Source of the DNA: Longimicrobiaceae bacterium
GTDB lineage: Bacteria; Gemmatimonadota; Gemmatimonadetes; Longimicrobiales; Longimicrobiaceae
NCBI GenBank assembly: GCA_036375715.1
Contig: DASVBS010000028.1
Coordinates: 62,001 to 126,000 of the forward strand
Reading direction: 5' to 3'
Length of the DNA: 64,000 nt
The notes under the pieces are model-generated. The model did no database searches and was not told the origin of the DNA. It saw only the letters and a program-made list of their open reading frames with translations. Positions 7,774-15,926 of this stretch are shown here, one piece after another. How positions within the stretch are numbered: the first letter of the stretch is position 1; each line of letters opens with the position of its first letter. The position numbers were made by a program, and so were the translations under genes.

Positions 7774-9303
7774 CTACGCGGCAGCGGTTCCGGAATCGCC
7801 GATCGCCGCCGCCATCACCGTCTCCGGCGTCCACTCGTCGATCGGCCTCGTTTCGCTCAGCCTGCCCCGGCTCATCACCGCCAGGCGGTCGCACATGCCG
7901 AAGAGTTCCGGCAGATACGAGCTCACCATGAGCACCGCCTTTCCGTCGGCTGCAGCGGCGGCGATGGTCTCGTAGACCTGCGCCTTGCTCCCGATGTCGA
8001 TGCCGCGGGTCGGTTCGTCGAGCAGGAGCACCTCGGCCTCCTGATTCAGCAGTCGGCCCAACGCCACCTTCTGCTGGTTGCCACCGGACAGGGTCCGCAC
8101 CGGCTGCGCGGGAGTCCTGGCCTTCACTCCCAGGCGCCTCACCCACTCCGCGGCGCGCGCACGCTGGCGCCCCAGGTCCAGCCATCCCACGAAGCGCGTG
8201 CAGGCATCCATGGCCGTCATGGTCAGGTTGTCGGCGATGGAGAGCGGGAGCGCGAGCCCTTCCCCCTTCCGGTCCTCGCTCAGGTACCCGAATCCCTGCC
8301 GCAGGCGGAGCGACGGTTGCGCGTGGCGCGCCGTCAGCACCCTGCCGCGCAGTCGGATCTCACCGGCGCGCACCGGATCGAGGCCGAAGAGCGCCCGCAC
8401 CAGCTCCGAGCGCCCGGACCCCATCAGGCCCGCGATCCCCAGAATCTCGCCGCGCTTCAGCTCGAAGCTCGCCTCCAGGAGGCGCGGCGGCGCGGACAAG
8501 CCCCGCACCTCGACCAGGGGTTCCGACTCGGGCGTCCGGGGGCGCTCGGGAAAGAGCCCGCCCATCTCACGCCCCACCATGCACGAGATGAGGTAGGCGT
8601 TCGTCACCCCGGCGAGCTCGCCGGAATCGACGGTTCTGCCGTCGCGGAGCACCGTGAAGCGATCGGCGACCTCGCGTACCTCCTCGAGGAAGTGGCTGAT
8701 GTACACCACCGCGATTCCCTGATCGCGGAGGCGCCGGATCAGCTCGAAGAGCCGTTCGACGTCCCGCCGTTGCAGGCTGCTGGTGGGCTCGTCCATCAGC
8801 ACCACGCGGGCTTCGGCGCTCAACGCCCGACAGATCTCCACGACCTGCTGGGCGGGCAGCGGCAGCGTGCCGACCAGCCGATCCGGATCCATCTCCGGGT
8901 GCTGGAAGTTGCGCAACAGCTCGATGGTGCGCGCTCGCGCCTCCTCGCGATCGAGCCATCCGAGGCGGGCGCTCTCGCGCCCCAGAAGGATGTTCTCGGT
9001 GACGGACAGGTGCGGGCAGAGGGAGAGCTCCTGGTGGATCAGCGCCACCGAGCTCCGACGCGCCTCGAGCGTGTTGGCCGGGGCATAGGGCCTCCCGAAA
9101 AGCTCCATGCGGCCGGCATCCGGTCGGATCGCACCGGCCACGATGTTCATCAGCGTGCTCTTCCCCGCCCCGTTCTCACCGATCAGCGCGTGCACCTCGC
9201 CGGGGCGCACTTCCAGGTGCACGCCATCCAGCGCCACGGTGGGACCGAAGCTCTTGCGGATCCCCTCGAGGCGCAGTGCGGGAGGTGACGCCGACAGGCT
9301 CAT
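7774..9303 (-). CDS. Sugar ABC transporter ATP-binding protein (RbsA-like, duplicated NBD)
   Basis: A 509-residue protein with two fused nucleotide-binding domains. The first has Walker A GENGAGKST (42-50), a degenerate signature around LPAQQVVEI and Walker B VVLMDEPTS. The second has the typical weakened Walker A (GLMGSGRSE) and a good signature LSGGNQQKVALGR with LLLDEPTRGID. This asymmetry is normal for the family. It energises the permease encoded 27 bases downstream. Confidence 0.93.
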   Translation of the reverse strand: MSLSASPPALRLEGIRKSFGPTVALDGVHLEVRPGEVHALIGENGAGKSTLMNIVAGAIRPDAGRMELFGRPYAPANTLEARRSSVALIHQELSLCPHLSVTENILLGRESARLGWLDREEARARTIELLRNFQHPEMDPDRLVGTLPLPAQQVVEICRALSAEARVVLMDEPTSSLQRRDVERLFELIRRLRDQGIAVVYISHFLEEVREVADRFTVLRDGRTVDSGELAGVTNAYLISCMVGREMGGLFPERPRTPESEPLVEVRGLSAPPRLLEASFELKRGEILGIAGLMGSGRSELVRALFGLDPVRAGEIRLRGRVLTARHAQPSLRLRQGFGYLSEDRKGEGLALPLSIADNLTMTAMDACTRFVGWLDLGRQRARAAEWVRRLGVKARTPAQPVRTLSGGNQQKVALGRLLNQEAEVLLLDEPTRGIDIGSKAQVYETIAAAAADGKAVLMVSSYLPELFGMCDRLAVMSRGRLSETRPIDEWTPETVMAAAIGDSGTAAA

Positions 9304-9331
9304 CGGCTGGATGCGGGGAGGAAGACGGACA

Positions 9332-10327
9332 TCACTGCGTCAGGTACTGCTCGATCGGCGGATCGACCAGCTCTTGCGATTCCGGGTCGTCCAGGTTCTC
9401 CGGGGTGATCATCTTCACGCCGGTGTCGATGCGAGCCTCCACGGATTTGCCCTGGAGGTGATCGACCATCGTCCGGACGCCGAGATAGCCCATGCGCATC
9501 GGGTTCTGGACCACCAGCCCGTCGATGTCCCCGGCCCGGAGGGCGGCGACGAGGGCCTGACTGGCGTCGAAGCCCACGAAGCTCACCTTGTCCGCCAGCC
9601 CCAGGTCCTGGAGCGCCAGCAACATGCCTGAGGTAGACGACTCGTTCGGCGTGTACACGCCGTCGATGGAAGAGAACCGGTTGAGCAGGTTCTCCGAGGC
9701 GGTCTTCGCCGTTTCCCGCGTCGCGCCCGCGTACTGGTCGCTGGAGACAACCTGGATTCCCGGGTAGTTGCTACGCAGCCGCTCCAGAAAACCTTCTTCC
9801 CGCTGGCGTGTGCTCTCCGATCCTTCCGCGTAGCGGAGCACGATGATGCGCCCCTCCCCGTCCAGCAGCTCGGCCATGCGGTCTGCGGCAAGCTGGCCGC
9901 CCAGGTAGTTGTCGGTGGCGACGAAGGAGACGATCTGATCGGACTGCAGCCCGGAGTCGATGATGACCGTGGGCACGCCGGCCCGGCGCGCTTCCTCCAC
10001 CGGGCGCACCAGGGCGCGATCGTCGAGCGGGGCCAGCACGATCCCGTCCACGCCCTGGGCAATGAATCCTTCCACCACCTGCACCTGCTGCTCACGGTCA
10101 TCCTCGCGAAGCGGACCCTGCCAGATCACCTCGACCGGCGTCCCCTCCGCGTTCAGCTCCTGCTCAGCCTGCAGTGCGCCCGCGTGAATGCTCCGCCAGA
10201 AATCGTGGGTCGTTCCCTTGGGGATCACTGCGATCTGCAGCCGGTCGCCAGCGGCACCGGGACCAGCGTCTCCGCCACAGGCGGAGAGAAGGGCGAGCAG
10301 GGTGAGGGCAGCGAGCGATCTCCTCAC
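9332..10327 (-). CDS. Sugar ABC transporter substrate-binding lipoprotein (RbsB-like)
   Basis: A 331-residue periplasmic binding protein. A signal peptide ends in the lipobox LLSAC (cleavage before the Cys near residue 17), so it should be lipid-anchored. The mature part shows the Peripla_BP_4 pattern: IAVIPKGTTHDFWRSIHAGA, VDGIVLAPLDD, VSFVATDNYLGGQLAA and VSFVGFDAS. Its GTG start overlaps the lutC stop by four bases (GTGA), coupling lactate oxidation and uptake genes. Ligand unproven; 6-deoxy sugar inferred. Confidence 0.92.
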   Translation of the reverse strand: MRRSLAALTLLALLSACGGDAGPGAAGDRLQIAVIPKGTTHDFWRSIHAGALQAEQELNAEGTPVEVIWQGPLREDDREQQVQVVEGFIAQGVDGIVLAPLDDRALVRPVEEARRAGVPTVIIDSGLQSDQIVSFVATDNYLGGQLAADRMAELLDGEGRIIVLRYAEGSESTRQREEGFLERLRSNYPGIQVVSSDQYAGATRETAKTASENLLNRFSSIDGVYTPNESSTSGMLLALQDLGLADKVSFVGFDASQALVAALRAGDIDGLVVQNPMRMGYLGVRTMVDHLQGKSVEARIDTGVKMITPENLDDPESQELVDPPIEQYLTQ

Positions 10328-11121
10328 GTGAGTCCATCCGGTTGAGAGTGAGTGGGATTGGCGGTGGCGTCCGGCATCGTCGCGTCACCGGGCTCGACCA
10401 CCACCACGTGAAGCTCCTGCGGCCCGTGTACGCCGATCGCGAGTGTCAGCTCGATATCCGAGGTGCGCGAGGGGCCCGTGATGAGGGTGATCGCGGCGCT
10501 GGGTACCTCACCCTCCGCAGCTCCGGCGCGCACACGCTGCAGCGCATCGCCGAGAGTCTCACAGACCCGGTCCGCACGCAGCAACGCGATGTGTACCCTG
10601 GGAATGAGGGAGACGAACCGGTGCCGCTCGAGCCTCGACTCGAGCACCAGGGTGCCGGTCTCGGCGATGGCCCATTGCGCGGTGCTGATGCCTACGTCGC
10701 AGTCGAACAGATCGCGCGGAGAGGCGTCGATGATCAGCTCGGCCCCGGCCCGTTCGCAAGCCCCTTCCACCACGGCCCGAATCTCGGCCGCCTCCGATAC
10801 CGCCACGCGCCGGGCGCCCGCGGAGCGAAGGATGCGCTCCAGCTCCGCAACCAGCGCATCGGATCCGCGCACCAGAGTGAACGTACCCGCCACGGCCTCG
10901 AGACGATAGCGAAATCGCTCCAGCGGATCCCGCGGCAGAGGCTCCACGGCAACCGATGTGGACGGTGCGGCACCGTTCAGGACGGGGAGCGACATGCCGC
11001 GGTCGGCGGGAGTGGGCGGTTGATGCCGCTGCGCGTGCGCCGCGTCGTGAGGGGCGCTTTCGGCGAGCCTGCGGCGAATGGCCGCAAGCACGCTCCGGCG
11101 TGCTTCCTCATTGCGCGTCAT
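10324..11121 (-). CDS. lutC: Lactate utilization protein C (LUD domain)
   Basis: A 265-residue LUD/DUF162 protein, third part of the LutABC L-lactate oxidation complex. Signature parts are VAVSEAAEI, DVGISTAQWAIAETGTLVL and SLIPRVHIALL, ending with GPSRTSDIELTLAIGVHGPQ (the LUD core). ATG 11121 overlaps the lutB stop by four bases (ATGA). The long open frame further upstream lies inside lutB and is not used. Confidence 0.92.
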   Translation of the reverse strand: MTRNEEARRSVLAAIRRRLAESAPHDAAHAQRHQPPTPADRGMSLPVLNGAAPSTSVAVEPLPRDPLERFRYRLEAVAGTFTLVRGSDALVAELERILRSAGARRVAVSEAAEIRAVVEGACERAGAELIIDASPRDLFDCDVGISTAQWAIAETGTLVLESRLERHRFVSLIPRVHIALLRADRVCETLGDALQRVRAGAAEGEVPSAAITLITGPSRTSDIELTLAIGVHGPQELHVVVVEPGDATMPDATANPTHSQPDGLT

Positions 11122-12635
11122 GATCCGTCCCCTCCAGACCGGTCCGCCCTCGTGGCTACGCCGGCCGGAATCCGTTGGGGCGGAGGCGCATCGCGCAGCT
11201 CCGTCCGCCAGATGTCGCGGAAGCTCCGAGGGGCGAGCGGACGCAGATCGCGCCACGCCGTCCACGCACCCAGGGGAGGAGCCAACCTCGCGGTCACACC
11301 GCCCTGTTTGCCGACGCGCTCCCGGATCCCCAACAGGCGCTGCGCGAGACGCCCGACGCCGGTGGCCACCCGGAGCAGGGCTGGTCGCTCCATCAGGGTA
11401 GCGTAAGCGGCGAAGGAGAGGCGCTCGAGCGGCTTCGCCTGCGGCGCATCATCCCCCTCCACCACCTGGCTACGCAGGTGCAGAAGCAGCTCGGGGATGT
11501 CGATCTTGACCGGGCAAACGTCGCGACAGGCGCCGCAGAGGCTCGAGGCGTACGGGAGCTGTGAGCTGTTCTCCAGGCCGAAGAGCTGCGGGCTGATTAC
11601 CGCCCCGATCGGCCCCGGGTAGACGGACCCGTAGGCGTGTCCCCCTACCTGCTGGTACACCGGGCATGCGTTCAGGCAAGCTCCGCAGCGAATGCAGGCG
11701 AGCGACTGTCGCGTGGTTGGATGCGCCAACACCCGCGAGCGCCCGTTGTCCATCAGAACGATGTGCAGTTCCTCGGGCCCCTCGTCCCCCGGTGCCCGCC
11801 GCGTTCCCGTGATCAGCGATTGGTAGGCGGTCAGCAGCTGCCCTGTGCCTGAGCGCGGCAACAGCTTCAGGAAGACGTCGAGGTCCTGGAAGCTGGGGAT
11901 GACTTTCTCGATCCCCATCAACGCCGCATGGACCGGGGGCAGGCTGGTGGTGAGCCGGGCATTGCCCTCGTTCTCGAGGATGAGGATAGTCCCCGTCTCG
12001 GCCACTCCGAAGTTCACGCCGCTTATCCCCATGTCCGCCTGAGCGAACCGCTGCCGGAGGGCCGCGCGCGCCGCTTCCGTGAGGGTTGCCACGTCGTCCG
12101 AGGGCGGAATTCCCAGCTTCTCCACGAAGAGCTCGGCGATCTGCCGCTTGGTCTTGTGGATGGCAGGCACCACGATGTGGGAAGGCGTCTCACCCGCCAG
12201 CTGGATGATGTATTCGCCCAGGTCGGTCTCGATCGGCTCGATTCCCAGGCGAGCGAGCGCGGCGTTGAGATGGATCTCCTCCGACGCCATGCTCTTGCTC
12301 TTGACCACCGTGCGCACGCCTCGCTCCCGCGCGATCTGCCCGATGATGGCGCAGGCCTCCTCGCCGTCGCGTGCCCAGTGTACCCGGGCGCCCGCTCGCT
12401 CGGCGTTATCGGCGAACTCTTCCAGATAGCGGTCGAGCTGGGCGAGGGTTCGGTCCTTGATCTCGCGGGCGCGGGTACGCAGCCCCTCCCAATCGTCCAC
12501 CGTCCCGATCGCCGCCAGCCGACGCTCGCCGAACAGGCTGGTGGCGTGCCGGAGCGCACCACGGAGCTGCGTGTCGGCGAGCGCCGCGCGCGCGTTGCGG
12601 TCGAAGGTCCGGGAGGTGACGCTGTGAGAGCTCAT
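11118..12635 (-). CDS. lutB: Iron-sulfur lactate utilization protein B
   Basis: A 505-residue LutB: an N-terminal LUD region (MGISGVNFGVAETGTILIL), then two ferredoxin-like 4Fe-4S motifs. The motifs are CIRCGACLNACPVY near residue 313 and CGACRDVCPVKI near 365. The last 100 residues match the usual LutB tail. With LutA and LutC it oxidises L-lactate to pyruvate at the membrane. It sits within a sugar operon whose predicted end products include L-lactate. Confidence 0.94.
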   Translation of the reverse strand: MSSHSVTSRTFDRNARAALADTQLRGALRHATSLFGERRLAAIGTVDDWEGLRTRAREIKDRTLAQLDRYLEEFADNAERAGARVHWARDGEEACAIIGQIARERGVRTVVKSKSMASEEIHLNAALARLGIEPIETDLGEYIIQLAGETPSHIVVPAIHKTKRQIAELFVEKLGIPPSDDVATLTEAARAALRQRFAQADMGISGVNFGVAETGTILILENEGNARLTTSLPPVHAALMGIEKVIPSFQDLDVFLKLLPRSGTGQLLTAYQSLITGTRRAPGDEGPEELHIVLMDNGRSRVLAHPTTRQSLACIRCGACLNACPVYQQVGGHAYGSVYPGPIGAVISPQLFGLENSSQLPYASSLCGACRDVCPVKIDIPELLLHLRSQVVEGDDAPQAKPLERLSFAAYATLMERPALLRVATGVGRLAQRLLGIRERVGKQGGVTARLAPPLGAWTAWRDLRPLAPRSFRDIWRTELRDAPPPQRIPAGVATRADRSGGDGS

Positions 12636-12709
12636 CTATCTTGATCTTGCGATCTGCGAGGGCTGCCTCGAGCGGGGCTCGCCCGGGAGGAGGGACGGGC
12701 GGAAAACGC

Positions 12710-13435
12710 CTACGCGCTCGAGGCGAGAATCTCGGCCAGATGGAGCGCCCGGACGCGAGAGCCGCGGCGACTGAGACGGCCGCCGATCTGCATGAGGCAG
12801 CTCGCGTCCGCCGACACTACCGCGTCGATCCCCGCCTGCTCAATGGCGTCCACCTTGTCGTCGACGATGGCGACCGACAGCTCCGGGTACTTGACGGAGA
12901 AGGTACCGCCGAAGCCGCAGCACGACTCCGCGTTGGGGAGCTCGACGAACTCCACGCCACGCACCCGCGCGAGCAGCCGCCGCGGCTCACTCTTCACACC
13001 GAGCTCCCGGAGGGCGTGACAGGCGTCGTGCCAGGCGACACGGCCGGTGAAGCTCGCGCCCACGTCCTCCACGCCCAGCACATTGACCAGGAAGGCGCTC
13101 AGCTCGTGAGTGCGCTCCGCCACCGCCCGCGCACGCTCTCTCCACTCCTCGCTATCCTCGAACAGGTCCTCGTAGTGGTGCACCATGGCCGTGCACGACC
13201 CGGAGGGAGCCACGATGGCGTCCGCCGGGTTGCGCTCGTACGCCTCGATGAAGCGTCGGGCGAGGGCACGCGCAGGCTCGCGGTAGCCGGTGTTGAAGGC
13301 GGGCTGGCCACAACAGGTCTGGCTTTCGTCGAAAGTCACCTCGCACCCGACCCGCCGCAACACCTCCACCGTGCTGGTTCCCACGGAGGGCCAGAGCTGG
13401 TCGACTATGCACGTAACGAAGAGGGCGACGCGCAT
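12710..13435 (-). CDS. lutA: Lactate utilization protein A (CCG-domain)
   Basis: A 241-residue protein with the two cysteine-rich CCG domains of LutA/GlcF-type subunits (TCCGQPAFNTG and SCCGFGGTFSVK), which bind Fe-S or heterodisulfide-type clusters. Its ATG shares one base with the stop of the upstream dehydrogenase gene (TGATG), so the two are translationally coupled. A 74-base gap separates it from lutB. Confidence 0.94.
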   Translation of the reverse strand: MRVALFVTCIVDQLWPSVGTSTVEVLRRVGCEVTFDESQTCCGQPAFNTGYREPARALARRFIEAYERNPADAIVAPSGSCTAMVHHYEDLFEDSEEWRERARAVAERTHELSAFLVNVLGVEDVGASFTGRVAWHDACHALRELGVKSEPRRLLARVRGVEFVELPNAESCCGFGGTFSVKYPELSVAIVDDKVDAIEQAGIDAVVSADASCLMQIGGRLSRRGSRVRALHLAEILASSA

Positions 13436-14643
13436 CAGACCCTCGAGCCGCTCAGAGATCCGCCCAGGGTGACGACCCCCTTCACGAAAGAGGGGTCGCG
13501 ATAGTCGCGGGCCAGGGCATCCGGCACCTGCTCGAGCGAGGTATAGCGGTGAGAGATGATTGGCCCCACTTCGATGGTCCCCTCCTCCAGCAGCCGCAGC
13601 GCCCGGGCGTACGTGCGCGGACGGCCGTCTTCCAGAAAGTCGCCGGACGCCCCGGCCGGGGTGAGCAGCGTCGGCTCGAGAAACTGCACCCCGCTCATGG
13701 TGCTCAGATCCTTTCCCGAGTGGCCGTGTCCATAGAGCAGGATGGTCGCCTGCTTCCGCGCCAGCTCCGGAATCGCCGCGAAGGCGGTCGCCGACCCGGA
13801 AGCCTCGATGACCAGCTCGACGCGGCGTCCGCCCGTGCGCTCCTGTACCGCCTGCGAGGGATCCACTTCAGCTGGATCGATGACCTCCGCGCCGAAGCGT
13901 CGGGCCAACTCCCGCTTGCGCGCGTTGGGCTCCACCGCCAGGAGCAGACCCTCGAAGCCCAGCACCCGCCGAAGATATTGAGTGAACAGCAAACCAGCGG
14001 GGCCGGCCCCGAGAATCAGGACGGTGCGGATCGGGCGCTCGCCACCGAAGCGGTAACGGGCCACGGCGCCCACCAGCAACTCGCAGGAGTGAACGATACA
14101 GCCCAGCGGCTCCGTCAGCGCCGCCTCCTCCGGGGGGAGTGCCCCTGTGACCGGTATCACGTTGAGCGCGGGGACGATCACGTACTCCGCCAGTCCGCCC
14201 GGCAGGCCCGTGATCCCGTGCTCCGCGTAGAACTCACATTGGTGCGAGTCGCCGGTCTCGCAGTACTCGCAACGCGGCGAGCGGCCCGTCCCGACGCACG
14301 TTCGGCCCTGGTCCACCACCACACGGTCACCCGGCCGGACATCAGTCACCCCCGCGCCAACCTCCTCCACCACTCCGGTGATCTCGTGCCCCAGTATCTG
14401 GGGCGCCTCCGAAAGCGGAACGACACGTCCGCGGTGGTCGCGGTGGTAGTTGGCGTGCCCCGCGTAGATATGCACGTCGGTTCCGCACAGTCCGACGGCC
14501 TGCACGCGGACCCGCACCTCCCCGGCAGGCAGAGGCGGAACGGGTACGTCGCGCACGACCAGCTTCCCTACGTCCTCGAGCACGGCCGCCTGCATCGTCG
14601 CGGCCGGACCGGCGCGGGGGACGGTGAGTTCGCGCTCGGGCAT
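13435..14643 (-). CDS. Zinc-type medium-chain dehydrogenase, probable L-fucose dehydrogenase
   Basis: First gene of the operon; a 402-residue MDR alcohol dehydrogenase (386 if ATG 14595 is used). It has catalytic zinc site GLCGTDVHIYAGH with GHEITGVVEEVGAGV, and nucleotide fold ILGAGPAGLLFTQYL. The structural zinc region is unusual: cysteines appear as C-(8)-C-(2)-C-(7)-C, with the first displaced from the normal CxxC. Context suggests oxidation of L-fucose (or a related 6-deoxyhexose) to its lactone. Known fucose dehydrogenases of this pathway are mostly SDR or AKR proteins, so this would be a different enzyme class for the step. No clear ribosome binding site marks either start. Confidence 0.8.
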   Translation of the reverse strand: MPERELTVPRAGPAATMQAAVLEDVGKLVVRDVPVPPLPAGEVRVRVQAVGLCGTDVHIYAGHANYHRDHRGRVVPLSEAPQILGHEITGVVEEVGAGVTDVRPGDRVVVDQGRTCVGTGRSPRCEYCETGDSHQCEFYAEHGITGLPGGLAEYVIVPALNVIPVTGALPPEEAALTEPLGCIVHSCELLVGAVARYRFGGERPIRTVLILGAGPAGLLFTQYLRRVLGFEGLLLAVEPNARKRELARRFGAEVIDPAEVDPSQAVQERTGGRRVELVIEASGSATAFAAIPELARKQATILLYGHGHSGKDLSTMSGVQFLEPTLLTPAGASGDFLEDGRPRTYARALRLLEEGTIEVGPIISHRYTSLEQVPDALARDYRDPSFVKGVVTLGGSLSGSRV

Positions 14644-14682
14644 GCGGTGACTCGGTCCGTTGAAGGGCAGGCTCGGAGCAGG

Positions 14683-14711
14683 ATTGTAGGCCAGGGGGAG
14701 GGGCCACGCAA
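14683..14711 (-). promoter_or_regulatory. Candidate sigma70-type promoter of the fucose operon
   Basis: On the minus strand TTGCGT (14711-14706) is followed by a 17-base spacer and TACAAT (14688-14683). Transcription would start near 14676, about 33 bases before the upstream ATG of the dehydrogenase gene. Pattern match only. Confidence 0.45.
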
Positions 14712-14738
14712 CACGCGGGCAGCCCCCGCAGAGTGACC

Positions 14739-14783
14739 CTGTCGTCCTGAGCGAAGCCCCGCAGGGGCAGCGCGAAGGATCGT
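14739..14783. repeat. Dispersed repeat, CCTGAGCGAAG...GCGAAGGATC type
   Basis: Contains TCGTCCTGAGCGAAG, then GCGCGAAGGATCG. This wording is like a short intergenic repeat common to many bacterial phyla (recalled, not searched). It lies just upstream of the candidate fucose-operon promoter and has an internal hairpin GCCCC/GGGGC. Confidence 0.5.
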
Positions 14784-14863
14784 GTACAGGCACCGTGGCG
14801 GCGCGCGATCCCTGGCTGCGCTCTGATACCGTAGGGAAGCGGGCCGTTGCGTCATATGCTCTC

Positions 14864-14879
14864 TGTGACCGCCTTCACA
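14864..14879. promoter_or_regulatory. CRP/FNR-family palindrome TGTGA-N6-TCACA
   Basis: Perfect arms TGTGA and TCACA separated by six bases, the classical CRP consensus geometry. It begins three bases after a plus-strand TATGCT (14855-14860). It is about 195 bases from the candidate fucose promoter start, too far for a usual class I/II activator site. A second perfect copy is at 19667-19682. Confidence 0.5.
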
Positions 14880-14889
14880 GGAGGAGCAC

Positions 14890-14922
14890 ATGCGTGTCGC
14901 AACGACCCGCTCGCATGGATGA
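14890..14922 (+). other. Ten-codon mini-ORF with strong Shine-Dalgarno
   Basis: ATG at 14890 encodes MRVATTRSHG then TGA. It is preceded by AGGAGGAG with ideal spacing, and the palindrome at 14864-14879 overlaps that ribosome binding site. No plus-strand gene follows until 19769, so a leader-peptide role is not supported. It may be chance. Confidence 0.25.
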
Positions 14923-15059
14923 CAGATCACTCTCCGGAGCCCGTCCGAGCTCTCGGTCGCGATTGCCAGGCGGAAGAGGCTTGCTCCCGCGCCGCCCGGC
15001 AAGGCACGAAGCTACGGCGGCCGGAATGGGGCGGCTCGGAAGGGGGATCCGAGGGTCCG

Positions 15060-15878
15060 TCAAGCGGCGCTGGCCGAGCGGACCTCCTCGATGCGGGCGC
15101 GAGCCAGCGTACGATCGTCCATCACGTAGAGGGCATCGAGGAGGCGCCAGCGAAGCGTGCCGGGGCCATCCGACTGCTCCGCCGCATAGTCCCCGCAGAC
15201 CCCCAGAGCCGCAAGCGCATGCGCCGCGGCGAGCAGAGCATCCTGCTCCACCGCCAGGCAGGCGCCAATCAAAGCACTGGCCGTGCAGCCGAGCGCGGTG
15301 ACCTTGGTCATCATCGGGTGTCCGCTGGTCACACTCACCACTCGCGCGCCGTCGGTCACATAATCGGTCGCGCCGGTGACTGCGACCACGCACTCGAGAT
15401 GGCTCGCGAGATCCCGCGCCACCTCCACCGCGTGCTCCGAGCCGTGCACGCTGTCCACTCCCCGCGTGGTGATCTCGCTCTCTCCCGCCACGGCCAGGAT
15501 CTCCGAGGCGTTCCCGCGGAGCACCGCGGGGCGTCGGCGGCTGAGATCGCGCGCTACGGAAGTTCGATACGGGGTCGCTCCCGCCCCCACCGGGTCGAGC
15601 ACCCATGGAACTCCCCGGGAGAGCGCGGTCTCGGCCGCGCGCACCATGGACCGCACCCAGGAGGGCGACAACGTCCCGATGTTGATCACCAGGGCCGCCG
15701 AGATCCCCACGAAATCACGGACCTCCTCCTCCGCGTGCACCATGGCCGGAGAGGCGCCGAACGCCAGCAGCGCGTTGGCCGTAAGGTCCATGGCCACGTA
15801 GTTGGTGATGTTGTGCACGAGCGGCCCCGACTCCCGGACCTTCCTTACAGTCGCCCACACGCTTTCCGCGTCGTACAT
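15060..15878 (-). CDS. thiM: Hydroxyethylthiazole kinase
   Basis: A 272-residue ThiM that phosphorylates 4-methyl-5-(2-hydroxyethyl)thiazole in thiamine salvage. Motifs are GPLVHNITNYVAMDLTAN at the N-terminus, LGASPAM-like FGASPAMVHA, LDPVGAGATPYR, and the catalytic cysteine region VTALGCTASALIGA. A strong ribosome binding site AAGGGAGGAG precedes ATG 15878. It stands without thiD or thiE, and no TPP riboswitch is visible upstream. Confidence 0.95.
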   Translation of the reverse strand: MYDAESVWATVRKVRESGPLVHNITNYVAMDLTANALLAFGASPAMVHAEEEVRDFVGISAALVINIGTLSPSWVRSMVRAAETALSRGVPWVLDPVGAGATPYRTSVARDLSRRRPAVLRGNASEILAVAGESEITTRGVDSVHGSEHAVEVARDLASHLECVVAVTGATDYVTDGARVVSVTSGHPMMTKVTALGCTASALIGACLAVEQDALLAAAHALAALGVCGDYAAEQSDGPGTLRWRLLDALYVMDDRTLARARIEEVRSASAA

Positions 15879-15926
15879 CTCTCCTCCCTTGCTCTATTTG
15901 GGTCTGCCCCGGGGCCGCGGCGAGAC

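Larger units (their letters stand above)
14644..15059. other. Intergenic region upstream of the fucose operon
   Basis: About 415 bases between the dehydrogenase and thiM genes, both on the minus strand. It holds the candidate promoter (14683-14711), a dispersed repeat (14739-14783), a CRP-like palindrome (14864-14879) and a plus-strand mini-ORF (14890-14922). I see no convincing longer gene and no TPP riboswitch. Confidence 0.6.

Noticed and set aside
15879-15926. TPP riboswitch for thiM
   Set aside because: Only 48 bases separate it from the upstream gene and no CUGAGA/thi-box pattern is present there or in the following gap.
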